Assembly (NCBI RefSeq): GCF_001577835.2
Contig: NW_015439876.1
Location: 48,051-112,050 of the forward strand
DNA length: 64,000 nt
DNA from: Coturnix japonica
Lineage: Eukaryota > Chordata > Aves > Galliformes > Phasianidae
Reading direction: 5' to 3'
Shown: one piece after another, positions 10,933-23,667 of the stretch
Numbering within the stretch: position 1 is the stretch's first letter
Layout of the letters: each line of letters opens with the position of its first letter
The notes under the pieces: model-generated
What the model saw: only the letters and a program-made list of their open reading frames with translations
Databases searched by the model: none
What the model was told of the DNA's origin: nothing
Position numbers and translations under genes: made by a program

Positions 10933-13900
10933 GATTTTTGGTGGAGAATGCCGGCAAATTGAGTTGCTGTTTTTCTGTGTTTTCTTCTGTTGCTCTTTTA
11001 GCTTTTAACAGAGCTACAAGTTTTTTTTCCTGTTAAGGAGCTATCTTAGGTTTGCGATTCTGCACCTGTGAGCTTGACCTTGAATGTCCAGGCGGACTGC
11101 CAATACCCCGGTTTATTTTATAAACAGTGCTGAGCTTTGCATTTTAACGTTTTATCTCTCTATTGAAGAAAAAAAAAAAAAGGAATAAATAAATAAATAA
11201 ATAATGTTTTCTCTAGTAAGTTTGTTTTACAAGGGACTGCATGTCATTAGTTCCTCTTTTGTGATGCTCCAAACATATTGGACCATGTTTAAGCAAGCCA
11301 TTGTTTCCTATGAAGTTATAGGAATGTATAATAGATTGAAAGCATGGTTAGCAACGCTTACTTGGTATCTGCATGCAGCTCCAGAGGGAGCAACTAATGC
11401 AACTATTAGTTCAGGAATGGTGGTTTTTGAGCGTGCTCCTCCTTTTTTCTTTGCATCCTTTAAGCAGTCTTCGAATGACCAGTTGTCCCAGTGGACCACA
11501 CTGTCAATCGTGTCAATCTCCCTGAACTTACTGTTGGTTATTTTAATAATCTCACTCAGTATCTGGATTTATAACCTCCGGAAAAAGTCTTCCCTAGAAC
11601 CAGAGAATACTGAGTGGCAGGGAGTGTGGAAAGACTTTGGAGAGACTTTTAAAAGACAGACGTCTTTAGTGTCATGGAGCTTTACTCCTGAACACTTAAA
11701 GAATCATGTGAGTTTGACTGCACATTTGAGACAGGAATGTTGTGGCTCAGGCAGATCTCAGGAGGCACAAATGACTTGGGGCCTAGCTAATGCTTATCGG
11801 GCCTTATTTAATACCATTTCTGAGAGGGAAGTTTTTGATGCTGAGAGAGAGAGTCTCAGGGCCGAGAATGAGAGTCTTAGAGCTGAGAGAAAAGACCTCC
11901 TGTATCAACGAGACTCATTCTGGTATGAGAAAGAGAGTCTCAGAGCTGAGAGAGAAGACCTCCTATATCAACGAGACACATATTGGTATGAGAAAGAATC
12001 CCTGCAATCCAAACTCGACACTCTCCAGTCCAAGCACAACGCTCTCCAGTCCGAGCACGGTACTCTCCAGTCCGAGCACAATGTCCTCCAGTTCGAGCAC
12101 GACACTCACCAGTCTAAGCACGACGCCCTCCAGACTGAGCATAGCGGCCCCCAGTCTGAGCGTGACACTCTCCAGTCTGAGCGCAACACTCCCCAGTCTG
12201 AGCGTGACACTCTCCAGTCTGAGCGCAACACTCCCCAGTCTGAGCGTGACACTCTCCAGTCTGAGCGCAACACTCTCCAGTCTGAGCGTGACACCCTCTA
12301 ATCCGAGCGCAACACTCTCCAGACTGAGCACAACACCCTCCAGTATGAGCGCAACACTCTCCAGTCTGAGCGTGACACTCTCCAATCTGAGCGTGACACT
12401 CTCCAGACTGAGCACAACACCCTCCAGTATGAGCGCAACACTCTCCAGTCTGAGCGTGACACTCTCCAATCTGAGCGTGACACCCTCCAGACTGAGCACA
12501 ACACCCTCCAGTCTGAGGACAACATCCTCCAGTCTGAGTGTAACACCCTCCGATCTGAGCGAGACATCCTCCGGTCCATGTACGACCTCAAGGTTCAGTT
12601 CGACGCCATGAAGTTCAATCGTAACACCCTCCAGACCATGTATGACGCCGTCCAATCTGAGTGCGACACTCTCCAGTCCAAACATGACGCGCTCCAGTCC
12701 GGGTTCGACACAATTCATTCCAAGTACAACGCCCTCAGGGCTGAGTTCGACACCCTTGAGATCGAGCGCAATCTCCTCCTATCCAAGCTATGCACCCTCC
12801 AGTCCAATTGGACAAACCATCGGGGACAACAGACACAATGTTGATTGCCCCTGTAAGGGGGCGAAAGACAAAAAGAGTTTAAACTCAGTTAGAGAAAATG
12901 CAGAAGGAGTTAGAAGAGCGGAGGGAGTTAGGAGAGCAGGACTCAGGAGAGCAGGGGGAGTCAGAGGACCAGAAGAAGTTAGAGGAGCAGAGGATGTTAG
13001 AGCAGTATAAGAAGATGTTAGAGGAGCAGAAGAAGTTAGAGGAGCAGAGGAAGTTAGGAGAGAGGAAAAAGAAGGAGGGTTACCTGGAGGAAATTATACA
13101 AGAATCAGAGTCAGAAGAAGAAGAGGAGCCAAAAGTTCGGTTTTCATTACGGGAATTTCTCGAGTCCAAACTTATAGATGGGGCAGCCTCATCAACACAG
13201 TTGCCACCATCAACACCTGGGACTCTTGATAGAGCAAAAGGTGAGCAAAGTATTACGACCATTATTGATAGATCTTTAAAACTGAGTGAAATTCGAGATC
13301 AAAGAAAGGATTTCACACGTCAGCCAAAAGAACATATGGTCACTTGGTTACTTCGATGCTGGGACAATGGTGCCAGCAGTGTGTGGCTTGATGGCAATGA
13401 AGCTCGCCAACTGGGTAGCATTTCCAGAGATGCACGTGTGGACAGAGGTATTGGCACATGCCAAGATCAGTCCTACACCCTCTGGAAGCGGATGTTGATA
13501 GCAGAAAATGAAATTTGCCCTATTCACAGTCGGATCATGTCATATTGTAGGGAAGCATCGCAGATGGAAAGCTGCTGTATGGAGCCCCACACGACAGGTT
13601 GCAGAGGCCACTGAAGGTAAGGGAGAATCAAGTCAATTCGCAGAGGTAAAGGCTGTTCAGCTGGCTTTAGATGTGGCTGAACCGCAGAGGTGGCCAGTGC
13701 TTCATCTTTATACTGACTCATGGATGGTGGCAAATGCCTTATGGGGGTGGTTACAACAGTGGGAACAAAAAAATTGGCAACGAAAGGGTAAACCTGTTTG
13801 GGCTGCTGAACTGTGGAAAGACATTGCTGCCCGAATAAGGAACATTGTTGTAAAGGTGTGCCATCTAGATGCTCATGTGCCTAAAAGTAAGGCTACTGAA

Positions 13901-14120
13901 GAACATAAAATAACCATCAACACCTGGGGCTCTTGATAGAGCAAAAGGCGAGCAAAGTATTACGACCATTATTGATCGATCTTTAAAACTGAGTGAAATT
14001 CAGGATCTAAGAAAGGATTTCACACGTCAACTGAAAGAACATATGGTCACTAATCTTGTGTCCTTCTATGATGGAGTGACGGCGTTGGTGGACGAAGGGA
14101 AGGCGACAGAGGGGCTTATG
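10933..14120 (+). mobile_element. ERVL internal region: gag with coiled coil, then RNase H scrap
   Basis: After a 270-bp leader, the region from 11204 encodes a Gag-like protein. It starts with a hydrophobic N-terminal part, then a strong membrane segment (about residues 105-125), a basic stop-transfer patch, and a long stretch of seven-residue repeats of the LQSERDT type (about 12000-12830). Glu/Lys-rich sequence follows, then a capsid-like part with LLRCWDNGAS and EARQLGS, known from ERVL Gag. An RNase H piece with LYTDSWMVANALWGW lies at about 13640-13880. Part of gag (about 13200-13340) is present a second time at 13918-14050. The element is broken with a few breaks; most of pol and the 3' LTR are absent. 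It ends abruptly at the 39-bp satellite. Confidence 0.85.
12000..12830 (+). repeat. 21-bp coding minisatellite within ERVL gag
   Basis: About 38 tandem 21-bp units, each starting CTCCAG(T/A) and encoding a seven-residue repeat (LQSERDT, LQTEHNT and variants). A period of exactly seven residues with one fixed Leu per repeat, and with charged residues elsewhere, is what a long rod-like coiled coil would need. Variation between units is mostly single-base. The unit length keeps reading frame whatever the copy number. Confidence 0.9.
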
Positions 14121-17100
14121 TGGTCTTTAGGACCTGTATGGGGTCTGTGGGACCCATATGGGGTTGTAAAGCCTGCATGGGGTCCATGGTGCCCATATGG
14201 GGTCCATGGGGCCCATAATGGGTTGAGGGCCTGAATGGGGTTGTGGGGCCTATCTGGGGTTATGGGGCCCATATGTGTTTGTGGAGCCTGTATGGGGTCT
14301 ATGGGGCCCATATGAGGTTGTGAGGACTGTATGGGGTAGCGGGGAATGTTTAGGGTCTATGGGGTCCATATGAGGTCTTTAAGGTTGATATGGGGTCTAT
14401 GGGGCCCATAAGCATTTGTGGGGCCTGTATGGGCTCTGTGGGGACTGGGTCAAAGGGGCCTATATGGGGTCTATGGGGCTCATACAGGGTTGTGGGGCCC
14501 ATGTAGGGTTGTGCAGCCCGTATGGGGCCTATGGGGCCTATATGGGGTTGTGGAGCCTGTATGGCGTCTATGGGGCCCATATGGGTTCTATCGAGCCCAT
14601 ATAGGGTTATGGGGCTTGTATGGGGTCTGTGGGACCCATATGGGGTTGTGGGGTCTGAATGGGGTTGTGGGGCCCGTATGGGGTCTATGGGGCCAGTAAG
14701 GAGTATATGGAGCCTGTATGGGGTTGTAAGGACGTTATGGGATTGTGGGACCTGTATGGGGTTGTGGGGCTTATATGAGGTCTATGGGGCCCATATGGGG
14801 TTGTGGGGTCTGTATGGGGTCTATGGGGCCCACATAAGGTTGTGGGGCCTTTATGGGGTCTATGGGGCCCATATAGGGTCTATGGGGCTTATATGGGGTC
14901 TGTGGGGTGTATATAAGGTCTATGGGTCTTATATGGTGTTGTGGGGCCTGTATCGACTTGTGGGTCCTGTATAAGGTCTATGGGGCTCTTATGGGATCTA
15001 TGGGTCTTATATGGTGTTGTGGGGCCTGTATGGAGTCTATGGGGCCCATATGGGGATGTGGGATCTGTATGGGGTTTTGGGGCCAGTATGGGGTCTATGG
15101 GACCCATATGGGGTAGTAAAGCCTGTATTAAATCTATGGGGCCTGTATGAGGTCTTTGGGGCCCATATGGGGTTGTGGGGCCTGTATGGGGTCTATGGGG
15201 TCTTTATGGGGTTGTGGAACCTGTATGGGGTTTATGGGGCCTGTATGGGGATGCGGGAACTGTACGGGTTGTGGGACCTGTATGGAGTATATGGGGCCCA
15301 TATGGGGTTCTGGGGCCTACATGGGCTCTATGAGGCTCATATTGAGTTGTGGGGAATGTATGGGGTTGTGGGGCCTGTATGGGGTCTATGGGGACCATAT
15401 TGGTTTGTGGGATATGTATCTGGTTGTGGGGACTGTACGGGGTCTATGGGGCACATATGTGGTCTATAGGGCCCATATGGGGTTGTGGGGCCTGTATGGG
15501 GTCTATGGGGCCCATATGCGGTCTTTGCGTCCCATATGAGGTCTATGGGGTCCATATGGGCTTTTGGGGCCCGTATGGGGTTATTCGGGCTTTTTGGGGT
15601 CTATGGGGCACATTTTGTGACGTGGGGCCTGTATTGGGTTGTGCGGCCTGTATGGGGTCTATGCGGCCCATATGGGGTCTTTGCGTCCCATATGAGGTCT
15701 ATGGGGTCTATATGGGCTTTTTGGGCCCGTATGGGGTTATTCAGGCTTTTTGGGGTCTATGGGGCACATCTTGTGACGTGGGGCCTGTATTGGGTTGTGG
15801 GGCCTGTATGGGGTCTATGGGGTCCATATGGGGTCTTTGGGTCCCATATGACATCTATGGGGTCTGTGTGGGCTTTTTGGGTTTATTTGGGGTTGTTCGG
15901 GATTTTTGGGATCTATGGGGCTTATCTTGGGTTGTGGGGCCTGTATTGGATTGTGGGGCCTGTATGGAGTCTATGGGGCCCATATGGGGTCTATGGGTCC
16001 CGTATCGGGTCTATGGGGCCTATATTAGTCTGTGGGACCCATATGGGTTTGTGGGGCTTGTAAGGGGTGTATAGGGACCTTATGGGGTTGTGGGGTCTGT
16101 ATGGGGTCTATAGGGCCCATATGGTATTTTGGGGCCTATATGGGGTCTATGGGGTCTGTATGGGGTTGTTGGGCCTGTATGGGTTGTATGTGGCCCATAT
16201 GGTGCTGTGGGGCCTATATGGGGTCTATAGGGCTCATATGGGCTTGTGGGGTCTGTATGGGGTCTATGGGGCCCATATGGGATCTATGGGTCTTATATGG
16301 AGTTGTGGGGCCTGTATCGCGTCTATAGGGCTCATATGGGCTTGTGGGGTCTGTATGGGGTCTATGGGGCACATATGGGGTCTATGGGTCTTACATGGAG
16401 TTGTGGGGCCTGTATGGGGCTGTGATACCTGTATGGGCTTGTGGGGCCTGTATGGGGTCTATGGGGCTCATTTGGGGTTGTGGGGTCTGTATGGGGTTTC
16501 GGGACCTGTATAGGATCTATGGGGCACATATGGGGTTGTGGGGCCTATATGGGGCCCATATGGGGTCTATGGGTCTTATATGGAGTTGTGGGGTCTGTAT
16601 GGGGTTGTGGGGCCTGTATGGGGTCTATGGGGCCCATATGGGGACTATGGGTTTTATATGGTGTTGTGAGGCCTGTATGGGGTTGTGGGGCCTGTATGGG
16701 GTCTATTGGACCCATGCGGGGATGTGGGGCCTTTATGTGGTCAGTGGGGCCCATATGTGTTCTACGAGTCTTATATGAATTTCTGGGGCCTGTATGGGGT
16801 TGTGGGGCCTGTATGGGGTTGTGGGGCCTGTATGGGGTCTATGGGGCCTATATGGGGTTGTGGGGCCTATATGGGGTCTATGGGACCCATATGGGGTCTA
16901 TAGGTCTTATATGGTGTTGTGGGGCCTGTATGGGGCTGTGAGGTCTGTATGGGGTCTATGGGTCTTATATGGGGTTGTGGGGCCTGTATGGGGTCTATGG
17001 AGCCTGTATGGGGTCTATGGGGCCCATATGGGGTCTATGGGTCTTATATGGAAATGTGGGGCCTGTATGGGGTTGTGAGGCCTGTATGGGGTTGTGGGGC

Positions 17101-20100
17101 CTGTAAAGGGTCTATGGGGCCCATACGGGGATGTGGGGTCTTTATGGGGTTGTGGGGCCAGTATGCGGTCTATGGGGCCTGTAGGGGTTGTGGGGCCTGT
17201 AAGTGGTTGTGGGGCCCGTATGGGTATATTGGCCCATATGGGATTGTAAGGCCTGCATGGGGCCTATGGGGCCCATATGGGTTCTATCAGATTTATTTGG
17301 GGTTGTCAGGCCTTTATGAGGTTGTGGGGTCTGTATGGGTTTTATGGGGCCTGTAGGGGTTGTGCGGCCCGTGTGGGTTTGTGGGGCCTGTATGGGGTAT
17401 ATTGGCCCATATGGGATTGTAAGGCCTGTATGGGGCCTATGGGGCCCATATGAGGTCTATGGAATTTATTTGGGGTTGTCAGGCCTTTATGAGGTTGTGG
17501 GGTCTGTATGGGTTTTATGGGGCCTGTATGGGTTTAATCGGGCCCATATGGGATTGTAAGGACTGTATGGGCTTGTGGGAGATTTATGGGGTTGCGGGGC
17601 CACATGGTGTTGTGGTGCCTATATGGGCTTGTGGGGCCTATTTTTGGTGTGGGACCTCTATTGGATCTATGAGGCCCATATGGTGTTGTGGGGTCTGTAT
17701 GTTTTTTTGGGGTCTATATGGGGTTGTGGGGTCTGTATGGGGTCTATAGGGCTCATATGGGCTTGTTGGGTCTGTATGGGGTCTATGGGGCCCATATGGG
17801 GTCTATGGGATCCATATGGAGTCGTGGGGCCTGTATGGGTCTGTGAGGCCTGTATGGGGTCTGTGGGGGCCATATTGGGATGTGGGGTCTGTATGGCATC
17901 TATGGGGCCCATATGGTGTTGTTGGGCCTGTATGGGCACTATGGGGCCCATATGGGATTGTGGGACCCACATGGGGTCCATGGGGCCCATATGGGTTCTA
18001 TGGGATTTATTTGAGTTTGTCAGGTTTTTATGGGGTCTATGGGGCCTGTAAGGGGTCTATGTGGCCCGTATGGGGCTGTGCGGCATTTATGGGGTCTATG
18101 GGGCCCATATGGCGTCTATGGGATCTATTTGGGTTTCTCAGGTTTTTATTGGGTCTATGGGGCCTGTATGGGTTCTCTGTGGCCCGTATGGGGCTGTGCG
18201 GGATTGTGGAACCTGTATGGGGTTTATGGGGCCTGTATTGGGATGTGGGAACTGTATGGGGTTGTGGGACCTGTATGGACTCTATGGGGCCTGTATGGGG
18301 TTGTAGGTTCTATATGGGGTGGTGGGGCATATTTGGTGTTGGGGCCTGTATGGGGTCTATTGGGCCTGTATGGGTTTGTGTAACCTGTATGGGGTTTATG
18401 GGGCCCATATGAGGTTGTGGGGCCTGTATGGGGTGTATGGGGCCCATATTGTGTTGTGTGGCCTGTATGGGTTCTCTGGGGCCCATATGGGGTTTTGGGG
18501 GCTGTATGGTGTCTATGTGGCCCATAAGGGGTCTATGGGTGTTATATGTGGTCTGTCGGGCCTGTATGGGGTTGTGGAGCCTGTATGGGGTTGTTGGACC
18601 TGTATGGGGTCTATGGGGCCTGTATGGGGTCTATGGGGCCTGTATGGTGATGTGGGAACTGTATGGGGTTGTTGGACCTGTATGGGGTTTTGGGGCCTGT
18701 ATGGGTTTGTGTAACCTGTATGAGGTCTACGGGGCCTATATGGGGTTGTGGGGCCTTTATGGGGTTGTAGGTTCTATATGGGGTGGTGGAGCACATTTGG
18801 TGTTGGGGCCTGTATGGGGTCTATTGGGCCTGTATGGGTTTGTGTAACCTGTATGGGGTCTTTGGGGCCTATATGGGGTTGTGGGGCCTGTATGGGGTGT
18901 ATGGGGCCCATATGGAGTTGTGGGGCCTTAATGGGGTGTATGGGGCCCATATTGTGTTGTGTGGCCTGTATGGGGTTGTGGGGCCTGTATGGGTTCCATG
19001 GGGCCCATATGGGGTTGTGGGGCCTTTATGGGGTTGTAGGTTCTATATGGGGTGGTGGGAAACATTTGGTGTTTGGGCCTGTATGGGGTCTATTGGGTCT
19101 TTGTGGGTTTGTGTAACCTGTATGGGGTCTATGGGGCCTATATGGAATTGTGGGGCCTGTATGGGGTGTATGGGGCCTTTATGGGGTTGTGGGGCCTTTA
19201 TGGGGTTGTAGGTTCTATGTGGGGTGGTGGGAAACATTTGGTGTTTGGGCCTGTGTGGGGTCTATTGGGCCTGTATGGGTTTGTGTAACCTGTATGAGGT
19301 CTATGGGGACTATATGGGGTTGTGGGGCCTTTATGGGGTTGTAGGTTCTAAATGGGGTGGTGGAGCACATTTGTTGTTGGGGTCTGTATGGGGTCTATTG
19401 GGCCTGTATGGAGTGTATGGGGCCCATATGGAGTTGTGGGGTCTGTATGGGCTTGTAATGCTTGTATGGGGTCTATGGGGCCTGTATGAGGTTGTGGGAC
19501 CGGTATGGAGTCTATGGGGCCTATATGGGGTTGTGGGGTCTGTATGGGGTCTATGGGGCCCATATGGGGTTGTGGGGTCTATATGGGGTTGTGGGGCCTG
19601 TATGGGGTCTATGGAGCCCATATGGGGTTGTGGGCCTTGTATGGGGTCTATGGAGCCCATATGGGGTTGTGGGGACAGTACAGGGTTGTGGGGCCTGTAT
19701 GGGGTCTATGGGGCCCATATGGGGTTGTGAGGCCTGTATGGTGTCAATGGGGCCCATATAGGGTTGTGGGGCTTATTTGGGTTCCATTTGGGGTTGTGGG
19801 GTCTATATGGGGTTGTAAGGCTTGTATGGGGTCTATGGGGCCTGTATGAGGTTGCGGGGCCTGTATGAAGATTATGGGGCCTATATGTGGTTCTGGGGCC
19901 TGTATGGGGTCTATGGGGCTCATATGGGGTTGTGGGGACAGTATGGGCTTGTGGGGCCTGTATGAGGTCTATTGAGCCCATATGGGGTTGTGGGCCTTGT
20001 ATGGGGTTGTGTGGCCTGTATGGTGTCTATGGGGCCCATATAGGGTTGTGGGGCTTATTTGGGGCCCATATGGGGTTGTGGGGCCTGTATGGGGTCTATT

Positions 20101-23100
20101 GGCCCATATGGAGTCTATGAGTTTTACTTGGAGTTGAGGTTCCTGTATGGGGTTGTGAGGCCTGTATGGGGTTGTGGGGTTTGTATGGGGTCTATGGGGC
20201 CCATATGGGGTTGTGGGGCCTGTATGGGGTGTATGGGACCCATAAGGGGTTGTGGGGCATGAATGGGGTGTATGTGGCCCATATGGGGCTGTGCGGCATT
20301 TATGGAGTCTATGGGGCCCCTATGGGGTTGTGGGGAATGTATAGGCTCTTTGAGGCTCATATTTGGTTGTGGGGCCTGTATGGGGTCTATGGAGCCCCTA
20401 GGAGGTCTATGGTCACATATGGGATTTTTGGGCCCATATGGTTTTGTGGGGCCTTTTTGGGGTCCATGGGGCCCATATATGATTGTTGGGCCTATATAGG
20501 GTCTATGGAGCCCCTAGGAGGTCTATGGGCACATATGGGATTTTGGGGCCCATATGGGTTTGTGGGGCCTTTATGGGGTCTATGGGGCCCATATATGATT
20601 GTTGGGCCTGTATGGGGTCTATGGGGCCCATATTATGTTGTGGGGCCTGTATTGCGTTGTGGGGCCTGTGTGGGGTCGATGGGGCCTATACGGCATGTGG
20701 GGTCTGTATGGCGTTTTGGAGCCAGTATGGGGTCTATTGGGCCCATATGGGTTTGTGGGGCCTGTATTGGGTATATGGGGCCCATATGGGATTGTAAGGC
20801 CTTTATGGGGTATATGGGGCCCATATTGTGTTGTGTGGCCTGTATTGGGTTGTGGGGCCTGTATGGGTTCTATGGGGCCCATATGGGGATTTGAGGGTTG
20901 TTTGGTGTCTATGTGGCCCATAAGGGGTTTATGGTTACTATATGGGGTCTGTGGGGCCTGTATGGGGTTGTGAAGTCTGTATGGAGTCTATGGGGCTTGT
21001 ATGGGGATGTGGAAACTGTATGGGGTTGTGGGACCTGTATAGAGTCTATGGGGCCTATATGAGGTTGTGGGGCCTCTATGGGGTGTATGGGGCCCATATG
21101 GGGTTGTAGGTTCTATATGGGCTGGTGGGGAACATTTGGTGTTCTGATGCCTGTATGGGGCTTTTGGGCCTGTATGGTGTCTATGTGGCCCATATGATGT
21201 TGTGAGGCCTGTATGAGGTTGTGGGGCCTATATGGGGTTGTAAGGCTTGTATGAGGTTTATGGGTCTCTTTGGGGTTGTCGGGCCTGTATGGGGTTGTGG
21301 GGCCTATATGCGGTTCTTGGGCCTGTATGGGGTTCTGGGGCCTGTATGGGGTCTATGGAGCCCATATGGGGTTGTGGGCCTTGTATGGGCTTGTGTGGCC
21401 TGTATGGGGTCAATGGGACTCATATGGGTTTGTGGGGCCTATATGGGGTTGTTGGCTTATATGGGGTTGTGGGGTCCATATGGGGTCTATGGGGCCCATA
21501 TGGGGTTGTGGGGCCTTTATGGGGTCTATGGGGCCTATATGGGGTCTGGTAGGCTCATACGTGGTTGTGGGACCTGTATGGGGTCTATGGGGCCCATATG
21601 GGGTTGTGGGGCCTGTATGGAGTTGTCGGTCCTCTATGGAGTCTTTGGGACCCATATGGGGTTGTGGGGCCTTTATGGGGGTTTATGGGGCTTGTATGGG
21701 GTTGTGGGGCCTGCATGGGGTCTATGGGGTCCATATGGGGTTGGGGGGCCTGTATGGCATTTATGGGGCCCATATGGGGTTGTGGGTCTATATGGCATTG
21801 TGGGGCCTGTATGTGGTCTATTGGGTTATGGGTCCAATATGGGGTTATGAGACTCTATATGAAGTTGTAGGGCCGTTATGGGGTCTTGCGGTCTCTATGG
21901 TGTTTTTGGGGCCCATATGGGGTCGTGTAATCTGTATGGGGTTTATGGGGCCTATATGGGATCTATAAGGCTCATATGGGTTTGTGGGGCCTATATGGGG
22001 TCTAAGGGGCCTATAAGGGGTCTGTAAGGCTCATATTGGTTTGTGGGGCCCATATGGGGTTGTGGGACCTGTATGGGGTCTATGCAGCCCATATGAGGTT
22101 GTGGGGCCTGTATGGCATCTATTGGGCCTATATGGTGTCTATGGGGCTCATATGGGGTTGTGGGGCACATATGGGGTTGTGGGGCCTGTATTGGGTCTAT
22201 GGGGCCTGTAGAGGGTTGTGGGGCCTGTATGGGGTCTGTGTGGCCCATAAGGGTTTGTGGAGCTTGTATGGGGTCTATGGGGCCTATAAGGGGTTGTGGG
22301 GTCTGTATGGGGCCTGTATGGGTCCCATATCGGTTTGTGGGTCCTGTATGGGGTCTATGGTGCCCATATTTGGTCTATGGGTCCCATATTGGGTCTATTA
22401 GGCCTATATGGTTTTGTGGTTCCTTTAAGGGGTTGTGGTGCCTGTATGGGTTCAATGGGGCCTGTATGTGATCTATAGGGACCTGTATGTGGTTGTGGGG
22501 TCTGTATGGGTTCTATAGGGCCCATATGAAGTTGTGGAGCCTGTATGGGGTCTAGAGGGATCATATGGGGTTGTAGAGCCTGTATGGGGTCTAGGGGGAT
22601 CATATGGGGTTGTGGAGCCTGTATGGGGTCTATGGGGTCAGTATGGGGTTGTGGTACCTTTATGGGGCCTGTGGAGCCTGTATGGGATCTTTGGGGACTA
22701 TATGGGTTCGTGGAGCCTTTATAGGGTCTATGGGGCCCATATGGATTTGTGTGGCTTGTATGGGGTGTATGGGGCCCATATGGGGTTGTGGGGCCTATAT
22801 GCGGTCTTTGGGGCCCATATGGGGTTGTGGTGCCTGTATGTGGTTTATGGGGCCCATATGGGATTGTGGGGTCTGCATGGGGTCTATGGGGCCTATATGG
22901 GGTTGTGGGGCCTATATGGTATTTTGGGACCTGTATTGGACCTATGGGGCTTATATGGGGTTTTGGGCCTATATGGGGTTTTGGGGCCTGTATGGGGTCT
23001 ATGGGGCCCATATGGGATTGTGGGGCCTGTATGAGGTTGTTGGGTATTTATGCGGTCTGTGGGGCTCATATTGGGTTTATGTGGACTGTATGGGGTCTAT

Positions 23101-23150
23101 GGGGCCTATACAGGGTAATGGGGCCTGTACGGGGTCTGTTGGGCCAATGT
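14121..23150 (+). repeat. 39-bp satellite, G-rich strand up
   Basis: About 230 units of a 39-bp repeat made of two related half-units of about 20 and 19 bp. One half contains GGGGCCTGTATGGGGTCTAT. The other contains the 10-bp palindrome CCCATATGGG and ends in GGTTGT. Each unit carries four runs of four G separated by 7, 5, 7 and 4 bases. Because 39 is divisible by three and the unit lacks stops, reading frames of 100-240 codons (13-residue repeats of the WGLYGVYGAHMGL type) run through it on both strands; these are not treated as genes. Local higher-order blocks exist: near-duplicate stretches with GTGTAACCTG and TATGGGGTGGTGG recur at 18310, 18780, 19050, 19220 and 19350. Confidence 0.95.
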
Positions 23151-23667
23151 ATGTGGAAGTGTAATAGAGGGTATGTGAAAGAGTAAGTATGATGTTATGC
23201 TACAGTGCATCATTTTCTAGAGAAAATATCTTCTTTTGGTTATGAAAACAGGTATTAGGTTTAGAAAATGCTATTTTTAGTGAAGAAAATTCATATTTTC
23301 AAAAGAAACTCAAATCATTGCAAGAACTTATTATTTCTGGTCTATGTAGTGAAAGTCGTGTGTAAATTTCAAAAATTAGAACAGAAATTGATCTTTAGGG
23401 GGGAAAGTGTCCTTATTTGAAAGAGGAATTCCGGTATTCTGTAAACAATGTATCATATTATGCTGCCATAGATCATTTTGTGGAGATAATGTCATCTTAA
23501 TGATGAAAAAATAGTATTTTGGGGATACGATGCAATTCTAAGGGATGAAAAACATCATTTTGGTAAGTAAATCATATTTTTGCAAGGATAAAGAGTGATT
23601 CTTAAATCAGAACTTTAATTTTTTGGAAAATATTCACTAACATTAACTCATAATTCTACCCTACAAC
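23151..23667. other. A+T-rich island between oppositely oriented satellite halves
   Basis: About 515 bp with no satellite units and a strongly A+T-rich base make-up. It holds two diverged copies of a ~230-260 bp sequence: TATGCTACAGTGCATCATTTT near 23194 and TATGCTGCCATAGATCATTTT near 23459, each followed by GAAAA-rich stretches. No open reading frame of note. The satellite is G-rich on + to its left and G-rich on - to its right. Confidence 0.85.

Noticed and set aside
11790-12718. Alternative long frames (Ser/Leu-rich on +, LESV-rich on -) over the 21-bp repeats
   Set aside because: They are shadows of the seven-residue repeat frame. A 21-bp stop-free unit opens other frames automatically.
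14121-23150. Dozens of open frames of 60-242 codons in the 39-bp satellite on both strands
   Set aside because: They follow from a stop-free unit whose length is a multiple of three. They overlap in all frames and have no conserved start, splice or domain signal.
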